Assembly: GCA_020226215.1 (NCBI GenBank)
Contig: CM035228.1
Span: 124,001-188,000 of the forward strand
Origin: Sindora glabra
Taxonomy: Eukaryota; Streptophyta; Magnoliopsida; Fabales; Fabaceae
Direction: 5' to 3'
Length of the DNA: 64,000 bases
Part shown: one piece after another, positions 1 to 11,671 of the stretch
How the letters are laid out: every line of letters begins with the position of its first letter
How positions within the stretch are numbered: the first letter of the stretch is position 1
The notes under the pieces: model-generated
What the model was told of the DNA's origin: nothing
What the model saw: only the letters and a program-made list of their open reading frames with translations
The model's database searches: none
Made by a program: the position numbers and the translations under genes

Positions 1-157
1 AAAGACTGTACAATAAAAAACAAACACACATACCAGAAGGATAGGACCCGCCATACCAAACTCCCCAACATTTCTTATGGAAAAATAACAAAATCAAGAG
101 GCTGATTGAGCTAAGTTGGAATATGAAGCTGTGAACATCATCTCTGATTTGCGTAAT

Positions 158-1525
158 CTATGAAACAGCCTTCAGCACATCAGTTTCTCCAGTTCCATGT
201 TCTAGCTTTCCTGAATTGACCTGAAATTGGATAGCAAATTGCACTGTGAAGTCTATCTAGACGTGTGGGTCAACTCATTTCATAACAGACTAAAAGAATA
301 GACTATTGATATATTATTAAAGAATTTCACATACAAAACCAAAGAGCTCATATGACATCACCGGGAAATAGACCTGGCGCAATGCACCACTTATCATTGA
401 TGAGGTCAGACATTTACATCCTCGAGTTCAAGGTTTAACATGAAACAAGACATAGATGAGACTCCAAAACTGTACTGGAAGAAAAAAAACAGGCAGGAAA
501 AAAAAACAACCAATACTTCAATTATCAATACAAACTGCACAGCAAAGTCCAAGAATTTTTAAAAGTTTCTTATAATCCTTCTTTTTGGTATGTGTACTGT
601 CTTCATTGATTATATTGCATGAATCCCCCCATGCTATTACTTCAAATACAGTCCTAGGTCCACAGTCCATAAAGACAGAAATTGTCCAAATAACATGAGA
701 TAAGCTCAAGGATACATAGGTTTAACTACATTGGAGAATTTCTCAACGTCAACACATAATCTCTAAAGTCGTAGGAAATTTTATTCTACAAAGGTAAGTC
801 GTATAAAGAGAATTATAAAAGTACAGTGTAACAATTCTATGAACGACAAGCCAGGAGGGAAGGCGGGGGGGGGGGGGGGGGGAGGAAAAATATAACGACT
901 GTCTCCAAGAAGCTACATTCAACATGCAAAATGTACTCGGTAGTTACGGTTAAATTGAATTAACCCTAATTAAAAATGCATGGACATGGAATTGGCTTAG
1001 CCTAATTTTATCATGATGACTGGAAAATGAATAGAAACGGACCTTGAAGGGTAATTGTACAGGATCAGCATAATTGAGAAGATCTGGATGAGCGACGGTG
1101 CAATCTGGAGGGGACTCAAAGAGAGACAAAGAGAATTGCTTATCAACAACGCCGACGTCGAAGTGGATGAGGCCAGAAGTGGGGACATCAACGCGTATGC
1201 CCTTAACGGGGAACCAGAGGAAAAGCTCCTGAGCAGAGAGACCAGATAATTCAGCGATCTGAGCGTAACTGAGGGTACCTGAGATGTTGAAGTCGTAGTG
1301 AAGCTGATTCTCGAATTTGGCGTTGCAGGGCTGATCCAGCCACACTTGGAAATGGCCGCTAGTGCTGTTGATCCAATATTTACTTATTCCTTTTGGAAGT
1401 AGCCCCATTGGGAGACCTTGGAGGCGAAGGTGATCATATATCGACATCGTGGAAGGAGAAGAAGCCGCCGCAGCTAGCAAGAGTGGCAAAACGAACGCAA
1501 AGTGAAGGAAGATCCGAGGACCCAT
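158..1525 (-). CDS. Secreted DUF538-family protein, two exons
   Basis: The plant DUF538 family has no firmly known biochemical role. Exon 1 (1525-1043, 161 codons) opens with MGPRIF, a hydrophobic signal-peptide-like stretch of about 22 residues rich in Leu and Ala. It runs through the family landmarks GLPMGLLPKGI, LFLWFPVKGI and FESPPDCT and ends at LPFK. The frame then reads through to a stop at 950, but a GT donor at 1042 follows the domain end. A distant segment 220-158, preceded by TTTCAG, joins in phase and adds VNSGKLEHGTGETDVLKAVS plus stop, giving 181 residues. The intron would be 822 bp. The start is the first ATG after a stop-containing leader. Family identity is secure; the second exon is inferred from splice signals and phase, and intron retention with the 191-residue read-through product is the alternative. 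Confidence 0.8.
865..882 (+). repeat. Homopolymer of 18 G inside the DUF538 intron
   Basis: An uninterrupted run of 18 G on the plus strand (18 C in the transcript) is flanked by purine-rich sequence. It lies in the proposed intron of the DUF538 gene, or in its 3' UTR if the intron is not spliced. Such tracts are length-unstable and prone to sequencing error. Confidence 0.95.
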
Positions 1526-3175
1526 TGATGAATTGAAGACTGGGACAAATCAAATCGCTTCGCTTCCTCTCGGTCGTCGATATGTGAATTATTATGAATA
1601 TTATGATCAGAACAAGAAGCAGAGAGGGGACGATGAGAGGGAGCGAGATTGATCGATTCTGGTTTCTCTGTTTGTTTGTTTCATTTTTTTTTTTTTTTAA
1701 TTTGTACTCAGTGCCCCAGTCCACATTTGCTAAATTCAGGCCCATTAACGTAACCCTACCCACACCCTATTTTTAATAGCCCAAACAAAATGCATTCAAA
1801 ATGTAATGGTTCTTAACAAACTAATCACTGGAAAACAATTAAGACCTTGTCTTTTATCCTTTGCAAACTAACCTGCATGATGCATCCACTGAGTCACTAT
1901 AACCTCCAACTTACCCTTCTCATCAGTTATGGGAGAATGCTCCGTTAACAAGCGAGATAAATGTTTAAGGAAATGTTTGATCCACATGAAATTGAAAAAT
2001 AAGTTCTTATAAAAAAGATTAAATTTTTAAAAAATAATTTTTTATGTAAATTTTTTAAGTAGTCCTCAAAATTATTTAATTGATACTAAAAAAGTAATAT
2101 TTGTCAAAAGTAAATTTTTATATTTTAGTTGTTCAACTTTGAACATTATAATAAGTGCTAACAAAATAATTATTTTATTCTTAATATCATTATAATAGAA
2201 ATTAATAAATTATAGATGTAATCAATTAAATTTAATAAGAATAATTTTATCTTTATATTTATAAAAAAACTTAAAAAGTAGAATTTATCTAAAAGAGATA
2301 TAGGTAAATAACTTCTCATATCTTATGAGAAGTAAAATTAATTAAAAAAATTTATTTTTTTAAATTTATTAAATAATAATTAATTAAATAATTTATTTCT
2401 TTTCTTTTTCTCAAAAAATAAGATTTTTGGTACTATTATTACTAACTAAATGACTTCTAAATAATTGAAAGGTCGGACATCAACGAGTTAGTAAAAGTAG
2501 AACAGTTTTAGGCCATTAAAATATAAGCCAAACTTTTTGTATAAGCACTAGTAGCATCGTGTGCGAATGCTCAATGGATAAATATTTTAATTAAAAAAAT
2601 GTAAAATACAATTATTAACTTTCGAATTATCAAATTTTATCCTCTCATCTTCGACTTCCTAAAATTTAGAATTAATATTCATTATCAACCTAATTAATGA
2701 TTTTATAATTCATATAAATTTTAATGAACTTTTTAAATAAGAATCATAAAATTATAGTATATTAATTTATTTTATCAATTTTTCACTTATAATTTTATAT
2801 TTTATTTTTATTATTTAATTAAAACTATACATATCTAATTTAATTTCTATTAAATATGCAATGTAAAAATTATTTGTGAAAAATAATAAAGTAAACTAGC
2901 ATACTATAATGTTATGAGTCTTGTTTAGAAAGATAATAAAAAATTATGCAATATAATAAAATGATAAATTAAGTTAGCAATAAGTATTAATTTCAAGTTT
3001 TGTATAGTTTAAGAAAGTGATTTCCAAGTTTTTAAAATTAAAAAGTGGTATTTTGTATTTTTTTTCCTATTTTCAATTATCAATATTAACACTATCTAAT
3101 TGATTATAATAAAATTACTATATGAAAAATTAAATTATTAAATAATTAGTTTAATATTATGATTACTAAATCATA
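1526..3175. other. DUF538 upstream region and AT-rich spacer
   Basis: The first 250 bases upstream of the DUF538 start on its coding strand hold a short leader and a poly-A/poly-T run near 1686-1699. No clear TATA box or other element could be assigned. Beyond about 1800 the sequence becomes a very AT-rich spacer with many stops in all frames, and I see no gene in it. Confidence 0.5.
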
Positions 3176-3179
3176 ATGA

Positions 3180-3374
3180 GTTTAAATTTATTTTATTATC
3201 TGCATAAAATACTTTATACTATTAACGAATGAAAAAAATACATCATTAAAAAAATAATAGTAATTAAAATTTTTTAACAATAATAAAGAAACTTTAATAA
3301 TTTTTTCTTGATATAATAATATATGAGTAAGTGATAAAGCTGATTTACATTGACAGTAAATCAAATTTAAATTT
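3180..3374. mobile_element. Small AT-rich MITE, copy 1
   Basis: The segment starts with GTTTAAATTT and ends with the near complement AAATTTAAATTTAACC. In between are the blocks ACATCATTAAAAAAATAATAG, split here by one base from its relatives, and a TTTAATAATTTTTT block. The same order of blocks recurs at 3394-3619, 35168-35368 and 35441-35645, so this is a repeat family rather than random AT-richness. Target duplications could not be resolved in such simple sequence. Confidence 0.5.
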
Positions 3375-3393
3375 AACCATAATTTATATTAAA

Positions 3394-3619
3394 GTTTAAA
3401 TTTGATTTAATATTAGTATAGAATATTTTATATTATCAATAAATTAAAAAATTATATATTATTAAAAAAATAATAGTAATTATTTATCAAGAAAAGTAAT
3501 ATTAATTAAAAAAATTTACTAATTGTAAAGAATTTTAATAATTTTCTTATTAATGGGGCAATAAATGAATAGATAATAATATAAAATTAATTCATACTAA
3601 TAGTGAATTAAATTGAAAT
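3394..3619. mobile_element. Small AT-rich MITE, copy 2
   Basis: It begins GTTTAAATTTGATTTAATATT and ends near AGTGAATTAAATTGAAAT, which is roughly the inverse of the start. The internal blocks (CATTAT-type AT core, AAAAAAATAATAGTAATTA, TTTTAATAATTTTCTTATTAAT) match copy 1 in order and orientation. It lies directly beside copy 1, a pair arrangement that repeats at 35.2-35.6 kb. Confidence 0.5.
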
Positions 3620-4534
3620 CCCTTGTATCATTTGTTATAATTTTTAGCTACACAACAAAATTGCCTATTTCACATGTTATAATTCATTTATACATAAGAT
3701 ACTCATATCATTTAATCAAATTGTCAGAATTAGTGGCCTTCATAACTATTTAAAAGAATATCATTATTAAGGTTAAATCCAATTAAATATATAATTAAAT
3801 TCTATTAGTTATATAATTAAATATGATTAATTATTACCTATTAAGTATATTGAATTATTCATTTATTTATTAATAATCATAATCATAATTATATAACTCT
3901 TATATTAATAATACGTTAAAATGGATTAACACTAATTACCTAAGATTAATAAAGACTTTTCAAATTTATCTCATAGGTGCAATGAGTAACTTCACTACTT
4001 AAAGGGCTATTTGAAATTGTAACATCCCTTAGTACTATTTAAAATTTTATTATTTTATATAATTTAAAATATTTATTATGTTAGATGAAATCATATTTAC
4101 TTATACCAAGATGAAATATGAATATGTTAGATTTTAACTATGTAATAGTAGTATGATTTTATATCATGAAAATGTTATCTTGGACATTTAGAACTTGAGA
4201 GGGAGAAATTTTGAAATATATATATTAGTTTTAGGAAAATAGATTTCATACCTACATTTGTAAGTTTATAAGGATATTTTTTTCAAAATTCAGGGTGTGA
4301 GGAATTTATGCATACATGAAGGAACATATCCATATTTATAATTAAATAAAATTTTCTTTTGATATTTACAGAGAGATGAAATAATTAAGTTAGGATTTTA
4401 AATTTTAATTAAAAAGAGCTATAAAATAAAAATAAAAGGCTGAGATTGAATTGAATAAAAATCAAAAGGTGAGATAAAAAAGAAAACTTAAGCTTACAAT
4501 GTGTGAAGAGCACTGGATAGAACCTATGGCTCCT

Positions 4535-4700
4535 TTTTTCCTTTTTTTTCCCCACCTAATACCAATCTCTCTTTCTTTCTCTTTCTCTTTTTCTTTTTTT
4601 CCCTAATAGTTTCTCTCTCTTTCTCCTCTTTTTCTTCCTCCTCTCTCTTCTTTCCTCTTCCTTCTTCTTTCTTTTCAGTGGCTTTTCTTTGTTCTTCCTT
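4535..4700 (+). repeat. Pyrimidine-rich tract
   Basis: About 165 bases of almost pure C and T, in CTTT and CTCT runs. Read on the other strand it gives a spurious Lys/Arg/Glu-rich frame. It resembles the Y-rich leaders downstream of plant transcription starts and sits inside the presumed gypsy LTR. Confidence 0.8.
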
Positions 4701-5901
4701 TCTTCCAGTTGTGGAGTTACTACTACTATGCCATTTGGAGTCATTATCCAGTGATTACAGTGCACACTAAAAAACAGCAGTCACAAACTACGATGTGCAG
4801 AGGAGTTATATAGAGCTTATCAGCCTCACATAATCTCTAGCTACCTCATGATGTCCACGTTCACGTTAAACTTCCTTTCAACTATAACAAGCTTGAAGAG
4901 TAGTATAGGATTTCAATCTACACTTCATGATAGCAATTGTAAGTTGCTGCTCTCTTTTGCCCCCATTAGAGTTTTGGTGACATTTTAACCACTCGCAAGC
5001 TTTCAATAGTTGCTTTATGGGAAGGTGAAAACGCTTGCGCCATTAAACTTCAACGTTTTGATGTTTTAATGGTTGATCTAGGAAAAATCCATTTATGCAT
5101 GCTTCAAGATATGCAGTAATGGCTTTAAAAATATAAAAAATTATGTTAAACCATTAAAGCCTTTCTATGTGATTAGCTTTAATATTTTTTAAATGATCTA
5201 AACTGGAGCCAAGAAATATGCATTTTATTCATATTTTTAGGAACTTGATAAAGAGTTAAAGATATAAGAATTTTATACTATAAAGTGTTAGAATGACATT
5301 TTTAGAACATGTTTAGATCATCAAGTTCTAATATTGATGCCTAGATAGCTTAGATCTAAGAAACAGCCCTTAATGTGTTAAATTTGGTTTCTTTAAAATA
5401 AAGTTAAAAATATTACATAATTAAATGCATGGTCTTATAAGCAATGTGAACAAAGTAAAGGATTTAATATTTCAATAATATTATATTTTGATCCAAAAAA
5501 TCCTCCACTTATGAGAACCTAGGATTTCTTAATGATAATTTTAAAAATATATGAAAATAATGATCTAATATGATTAGGTAGTATAAAATGAGCTTTTCTA
5601 GAGCTTTAAGCCTTAATATTTTCACATGTATAAGTTTAATTTCAAATTACCATATAATAGCATATTTTTTACTTTTAGCAATTAACTCAAGAAAGAGATA
5701 ATGGAATTGTAATAAAGGATATTAAAATATTATGATTAGATTCCATAATAGTAAATTGGGAAGAAAATAGGTGAATTTGATGTATTCATAAATTATTCTT
5801 ATAAATTGTGATGTAGGAAGAAAATGTGAAAATGATGAATATGAATGCTTCAGAACTTCCAATAGTAGATCAGCATCATTAAGTAAGTATATATCTCACA
5901 T

Positions 5902-6075
5902 TTAATTAATAGTTAAATAACATGTTGTTTAAATGTTATAATTTATATTCTTATTGATGATATAGAATATATACATACATGCCACATGATTGTACCTTAA
6001 TTAATAGCTAAATAACATGTTGTTTAAATGTTATAATTTATATTCTTATTGATGATATAGAATATATACATACAT
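5902..6075 (+). repeat. Tandem duplication, period 95 bp
   Basis: The block beginning TTAATTAATAG and ending with ATATACATACAT occurs at 5902-5977 and again at 5997-6070 with almost no differences, so the duplication is recent compared with its surroundings. The spacer between copies holds GCCACATGATTGTACCTTAA, whose near inverse occurs at 6092-6110. Confidence 0.85.
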
Positions 6076-6234
6076 CCATATGTGAGTTCTTTAAGGTATA
6101 GTCATGTGGCATAGATTATTATTAAATTATCCTTGTAGCTATACATAAATGAGAGGGAGATGATATTGGTGATTGATAGTGGAATTACCATGTCAGAAAG
6201 CATGGTGGCATTATTATTATTTGTTAATTGATTA

Positions 6235-7860
6235 TGATAAGATTACTGCTAAACAAGATTTTATCTACATTATTTTCTCCTATTTTATACCTCTTAGTGA
6301 GTTATATATGCTTAATTTTATACAATTACCCTTGTTTTATAATTTGAGGTTAGTTTTATAATGTCCTAAATTTATTTCGTTAATATTGAATTTTGATATT
6401 ATTTCTATTTTTTAACTTGGGATCTAAATGTCGGATTGGAGTGATCTTCACATTATTGGATAGCCTATAAAAAGTTCTATAATATTGGTGTTTTAGTCAA
6501 AGTCTAGTTTGAACTCCATAAAGCATTTATTTAAATGAGAAATTGAAGTCCTTTTTCTATCATAGTTGAGTTAACTTTGGTAATTAGGTCATATCTAGAG
6601 TATAGAGGTCCAATTAATGTGAAATTAGTACTCAAATCTTTATAATACTTAGCTTTACAAATTTTATATTTATACTTTACCTAAGTTATATTATTTTAGT
6701 AGTCTTATATTGGTTGGAAGCCAGACTTACAAGAATTCACTACTATAACTTTTAGAGTTAATTACTTTATAAAAATAGGTTTAGGCTTCTAAAAATTAGC
6801 AAAGTTTCATTCTTTAATCTTGAGAATTTAGGTCCAATGGGATTTTAGGTTTATTAAGTCAAATATGAGGTAGAAAATTTATTAGACATAATACTCTAGA
6901 CAAAATTCAATAACATAATTTTCTCTATTCTTTTAGCTCTTATATTCTCTAGCCATGGAAGGCTAAATTCGGAGTTAATTCAAAGATTTTGAAGCTTTCC
7001 TCTACTAGATTATGAGATCATGATTTGTAATATTAATTTTATTTAATTAATTTCCTCTTTCCCTAATTACTTATATTAATTTCTTGAAATTACATGTGTT
7101 GGATGTTGTTTTAGTATAATTAGTATTCATTCTGATGATTTCTGATCTTTTGCTATTTTGACATTAAATTATGATTCGTTAATCACAGTTTTACATATAA
7201 AGTTAGAGGGTTAAGGGATTAATCTATAGGTTTCTAATTTAATTTCTCAATTCAATCGAATTCTATTTTTAAATTAATTTCAATCTAGCTTATGAATTAT
7301 AGTAGTTGCTTAATTTGACTAATCTTAATTGATCAAATACTAGATGGTTATTTAGTATAGGGTTCATGAATTATTATAGTGGTTCTAGGTAACTTAAGGT
7401 TGAAAGATTAAGTAAAAAAGTCAAATATCAATTGATCTATGGTTAATCTAAACTAAAGTTCTCAATTCCTTGAATTAGTTATTTCATTACATTAATTTCT
7501 TTCTTATTGTTTATTTTGTGCTTTGTTTTGTTTAATACATTTAATTCAATTTCAAATCACAAAATCCCCTAATTTTGTGTTTTGCGTATTGTATTCTACA
7601 TAATATAGCATTCTGCATTGCATTTTATTAGTATACTATTACATTTTGCTTGCATCCTATTTTATTGGTGTCTGTATTTGTTTCATTTGTTTCTAGTGTA
7701 TAAATAAATTAAACAATTGTGTAAACATTATTGGTAATTCATTTAGAAAAGATAATTCAAGGTGTGACTAGGGATATAACTTGGTTTGATATCCTATATT
7801 ACATTAATTTTTAACAAACCAATATAATCTAATTTTAGTGTAGTATAGCCTGCATATTCA
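6235..7860 (+). mobile_element. Degenerate Athila/Tat-like LTR (5' LTR)
   Basis: Block-by-block similarity (TATTTTCTCCTATTT, ATAGAGGTCCAATTAA, TAGATTATGAGATCATGATTTGTAATATT, CCTCTTTCCCTA, TTAATTTCTTGAAATTA) is shared with 9402-11215 in the same orientation and with 12094-13753 and 20359-22000 in reverse. The 3' end, TGCATATTCA at 7860, is followed by TTTTTGGCACCGTTG, a decayed form of the primer site of Athila/Tat-lineage elements, and then by gag remains. This order identifies it as a 5' LTR. It has no coding capacity. Confidence 0.65.
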
Positions 7861-7866
7861 AATTTT

Positions 7867-7884
7867 TGGCACCGTTGTTGAGGA
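7867..7884 (+). other. Decayed retrotransposon primer-binding site
   Basis: TGGCACCGTTGTTGAGGA lies seven bases after the LTR end. Intact Athila/Tat elements carry TGGCGCCGTTGCCGGGGA here, so the site differs by transition-like changes (G to A, C to T) expected from decay of methylated cytosines. Confidence 0.65.
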
Positions 7885-8589
7885 TCCACTTGAATTAATA
7901 TTTTCTCACATATTACTAGCTATATATTATACAATTGTTCAAGTAATCTAATCAGTAATTCATTTGTTAATGTGTTACTTGCATTTTACAGTAACTATCT
8001 TTTTTCTACATTTTCTTGCATTCTCTTATATTCTTTAATTTTTGCATATTCCTCTATTGCAATTCATCATATTTTACTTTATCTCATATTTTAATGGAGG
8101 TTTTTGACTAAAAAAATCAGTTTCATATAATTTTGCACCATACTCCTTTTAAACGAGTACTAGGTATCACTAGTTCGAATTAAGTTGAAAATTTTTTATG
8201 GTGTTAGTTTTGATTTTTCTTATCAAAAGCCATAGCTTTGCTCGTGAGATGTGGTATTTTTTAGCCAAAATTTACTATTTTGATCACTTTTTTAATTTTT
8301 AAAATTTTTATTACATTTTTTGGTTTTACATGGTTATAACTTTCATTTTGTGGTAGTCTCATAATTTTTGAAAATATTTAGATAAGTTAATTAGATTTGT
8401 TTAGGATGGGTTTTCATAGTACATTGGTGTTTTGATGCTTCTATGACTCTATCTAGTGTAACTTAATGTAGTGGTAATATATAACTAGGAAAACTATTGC
8501 TAAATTATTTAAGTTTGATTTTGAAATTAATAAGACTTTTTATTTTTTGTATAGAGGTAGAAATACAAGTAGTTCTAGCCTTCCCACCC

Positions 8590-9330
8590 CTTTCTAATCT
8601 TTTAGACAACTTTAATAATATAGCTAATAACAATAGGACTTTAAAGGAATTAGTTATCTTTAATGTTACTTACCAATCATTAAGCATCCAATATCCTAAA
8701 CTTAACGTTGATTTTTAGCTAAAATGTGGTCTAATTCATTTGCTTCCAAGATTCCATGGTCTTGTAAGTAAGGACCTTCACAAGCATTTAAAGGAGTTCC
8801 GTATGGTATGTTCTACTATGAAACCTTAAGGAATTTTAAAAAATCACATCAAGCTAAGGGTTTTTCCTTTCTCCTTTATTGATATAGCCAAGGATTGGCT
8901 ATACTATTTGCAAGTTAGTTCTGTAACATATTAGAATAACATGAAGTAGCTATTCCTTGGAAAAATTTTCTTTGTATCTAGAGCAACTACAATAAAGAAA
9001 GAAATATATGGCATTAGGTAGCTAAATGGAGAGATATTATATGAATATTTGAATATTATGAGAGATTCAAGAAGTTGTGTGCAAGTTATCCATACCACCA
9101 CATCAATGAGTAGCCTTTAATTTAGTATTTCTATAAAGGTCTACTTCCTATGGATAAAAGCATGATTGATGCAATAAGTGATGATGTATTGGTGGATAAA
9201 ACTCCTATGGCAGCTAGAAATTTGATAGCTAACATGATAGTAAACACATAATAATTTGGCACTAGAATGCTCCATGCCACAAGAAATGTGCATAAGATGA
9301 GCTTTTCCTATGCTAATTAACATAAAAATA
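8590..9330 (+). pseudogene. Broken gag of an Athila/Tat-like Ty3/gypsy element
   Basis: Reading across stops and frameshifts recovers the order of motifs of plant gag proteins of this lineage: RTLKEL, IQYPKLN, then LKCGLIHLLPRFHGL, DLHKHLKEF, VCSTMKP, then AKDWLYYLQ, a FLGK-FF-VSRATTIKKEIYGI block, and near 9150-9240 the remains of a D-x-TPMAARNLIAN region. The intact family protein packages element RNA in the cytoplasm. Here an in-frame TAG after LNVDF and many later stops and shifts make it non-functional. No protease, reverse transcriptase or integrase follows before the second LTR at 9402, so the element lost or never had pol. Confidence 0.7.
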
Positions 9331-9401
9331 GAGCATAAGATAGATGAATTAACTTCTCTAACTAGATAATTGGCAATAGGACAATAGTAGCAATTTGAAG
9401 C

Positions 9402-11215
9402 TGATAAGAAAAATATTTATTATATTATTTTCTCCTATTTCATATTAGAGGTGTAAAACGGACGGACCGGACCGGATACCGACCGATCCATTTTAGCCCA
9501 GTCCGTTTACCCATTAAAAAAATAGACTAAATGTTAAGAAGTCAGTATCCTTAAGGATACGGACTGGTCCGCGAACTTTAACTGTAAGTTCGCAGACCGG
9601 TCCGTATCCGCCTGGTTCATGCGAATTTTAGTCTGGTTAGACCGATCCGTATTACCTATAAATAAAACGAATCAAATTTTAGGTGGTCCAAGTCTATAAA
9701 AACCCGTAAAGTCCGCAAACCAGTTTGCGAACTTCGGTCCGTTTTACACCCCTATTTCATATCTATTAGTAAGATGCTTATGATGAGAATTGTCCTTATT
9801 TTATAATTTAAGGTTGCTTTCACAATGTTCTAAATTTATTCAATTAATGTTAGATTTTGATACAATTTCTAATTTTTAACTATATTTTAAGCTTCGAATG
9901 TCAGATTGAGGCAATCTTTATATCGTTAGAAAGCTTAAAGAGAGATATACAACTTTTATATTTTGGTCCAAGTTCAGTTTAGATGTTTTAGAGGTTATAT
10001 ATGGATAAGAGGTTGAAGTCATGTTTCTATCCTAATTAAGTTTGCCTCTATTTTTAGGTCATATAAAAAACTATAGAGGTCCAATTAACCTAAAACTAGT
10101 GCTTAAATTTCTATAAGATTTAGGCCTACAATTTTCATGTTTATGGATTACCTAAATTATCTTATTTTAGTAATCTTAAACTGGTTGAAATTAGACTTAC
10201 AACTAATGTAACTGTTGGAGTTAATTGTCTCGTAAAAAAATAAGTCTAACTTTCCAAAAATTAAGAAAGCCCCATAATGTGATCTTAAGAGATGTACAAT
10301 ATAAGTCTAGTAGGATTTTAGGTTAATTAGATCAAATAAAAAAAGAGAAGTCTTTAAACTTTGGGGATTTTTAGACATTTAGCAGCATAAATTTTCTCTT
10401 CTTCATTAATATAAGTTTAAATTTAGAGTTGATTTAAGGAGTTTAAGGTTCTCCTCTATTAGATTATAATATTATGATTTGTAATATTGATTTTCTTTAA
10501 TTAATTTTCCTCTTTCCCTATTTACTTATGTTAATTTCTTGAAATTATTTGTGTTGGATATTGATTTGATATAATTAATATTTATCCTTGTGATTTCTAA
10601 TCCTTTGCTATTTTAATATCAATTTATAGTTAATAAATCATGGTTTTACACATAGGGGCAGAGGTTGAGGGATTAATTTGGAGATTTCTATTTTAATTTC
10701 TCAATTTAACTAAATTTTATCATTAAATCAATTTTTATCTAACTTAGGAATTATAGCGATTGTTTAATTTAGCTAATTTTAATTGATCAAATCCTATATG
10801 ATCATCTAGCGTAGGATTCATGAATTAACACAAGGATTTTGAGTAATTCAAGGTTGAAGAATTAAATAAAAAAGTCATAACATTAGAACTCTTAATTCCT
10901 CGAATTGACTATTTCATTATATTGATTTTCCTTCTTATTGTTTGCTATACATTTTTATTTTGTTTTAAATGTTTAATTCAGTTTAAATTCATAACCCACT
11001 ATTTTGTGTTCTACATTCTATTACTATGTAATTCCATATATAGTATACAATATTTTGCATATTCTATCCACATAGTGCATTCTTTCTGTTTGCATCTATT
11101 GCATTCTGTTTTTATATTTATTTTTGTATTTTGTTATTCATTTTATTTTTGCATTACTATTAGTATTTCATAGTAAAAGATAATATTAAAGGATCACTAG
11201 GGGTTATTTTTAATA
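9402..11215 (+). mobile_element. Degenerate Athila/Tat-like LTR (3' LTR), 3' end truncated
   Basis: It starts TGATAAGAAAAATATTTATTA, like the LTR start TGATGAAAAAAATATTTAC of the copy ending at 13753. It follows the 6235-7860 LTR through most of its length, apart from a 309-bp insertion at 9446-9754. The similarity stops shortly after GGATCACTAGGGG near 11205, before the usual terminal CA. With the gag relic between, 6235-11215 is one LTR-gag-LTR element of about 5 kb. Confidence 0.6.
9446..9754. mobile_element. hAT-type MITE, 309 bp, with 8-bp target duplication
   Basis: The ends are TAGAGGTGTAAAACGGAC and, as inverse, TAGGGGTGTAAAACGGAC. The element is bounded by exact TTTCATAT copies at 9438-9445 and 9755-9762. 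An 8-bp duplication with a TAGGGGTGTA-type terminus fits the hAT superfamily. The homologous LTR at 6235-7860 lacks it, giving an empty-site comparison. It is far more GC-rich than its host and holds further internal palindromes built on GGTCCG. It has no coding frame, so it would depend on a transposase elsewhere. Confidence 0.88.
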
Positions 11216-11667
11216 TTTTCAAGTTGAAAGAGGCATATTTGAGCTCTAATACATTTATAGTGACTCAAAAAGCACGTGGTTGAAATATTTGATAGTTAGG
11301 ATTCTCTTAGGCTCAAATTCAAAGATTTAGGATAAAGATTGTGTTGGTTTGACACTTGATGTGTTGAATTATTTATATGTGTATGTGTTTTAAGGTTATG
11401 TAGCCTCAAATGTATTTTGTGTGTATTTTAGATAATTGTTAAATTTATTAAATTACAAGTTTTATATTTTAATGCCTGTAGCCCTTAGAAAGTGTTTGAA
11501 AATAGGAGTAACTCTATCCATTTTTTTGTAAAAATATAAAATAAATTTTAAGTCATTACAAAAATATGAAGCTTTCTATTGGATAGAATCAGAGTGAATA
11601 GTGCTGAGACTAGTGGAAACCGAGTATGAGAATCTACGCAGGTCATAATTGGGTTTAGGTCATAACA
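11216..11667 (+). mobile_element. Possible 3' remainder of the gypsy LTR
   Basis: This non-coding stretch ends in GGTCATAACA, a usual LTR end, immediately before a Met-tRNA-type primer site. It may be the continuation of the LTR that starts near 4018, split by the Athila-like element. That join is inference from end motifs only. Confidence 0.3.
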
Positions 11668-11671
11668 AGTT

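Larger units (their letters stand above)
4018..6234 (+). mobile_element. Probable Ty3/gypsy LTR, 5' part
   Basis: The segment opens with TGTAACATCCCTTAGT, close to the TGTAACACCC start common in plant chromovirus-type gypsy LTRs. It holds a long pyrimidine tract at 4535-4700, typical of a plant transcript leader, and no coding frame of note. The continuation appears to be interrupted by the gag-only element that starts near 6235 and to resume at about 11216, ending in ...CATAACA just before a Met-tRNA-type primer site. Superfamily and boundaries are inferred from these short signals only. No second copy of this LTR was found in the window. Confidence 0.35.

Noticed and set aside
1055..1249. 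Plus-strand frame within the DUF538 exon
   Set aside because: Antisense shadow; the minus strand carries the conserved family motifs.
4556..4765. Lys/Arg/Glu-rich 69-codon frame on the minus strand
   Set aside because: It is the reverse complement of a pyrimidine tract; low complexity with no domain.
10922..11173. 83-codon hydrophobic frame
   Set aside because: Made of repeated TTCTATT-type DNA of the LTR 3' region; Phe/Ile/Tyr-rich by composition only.
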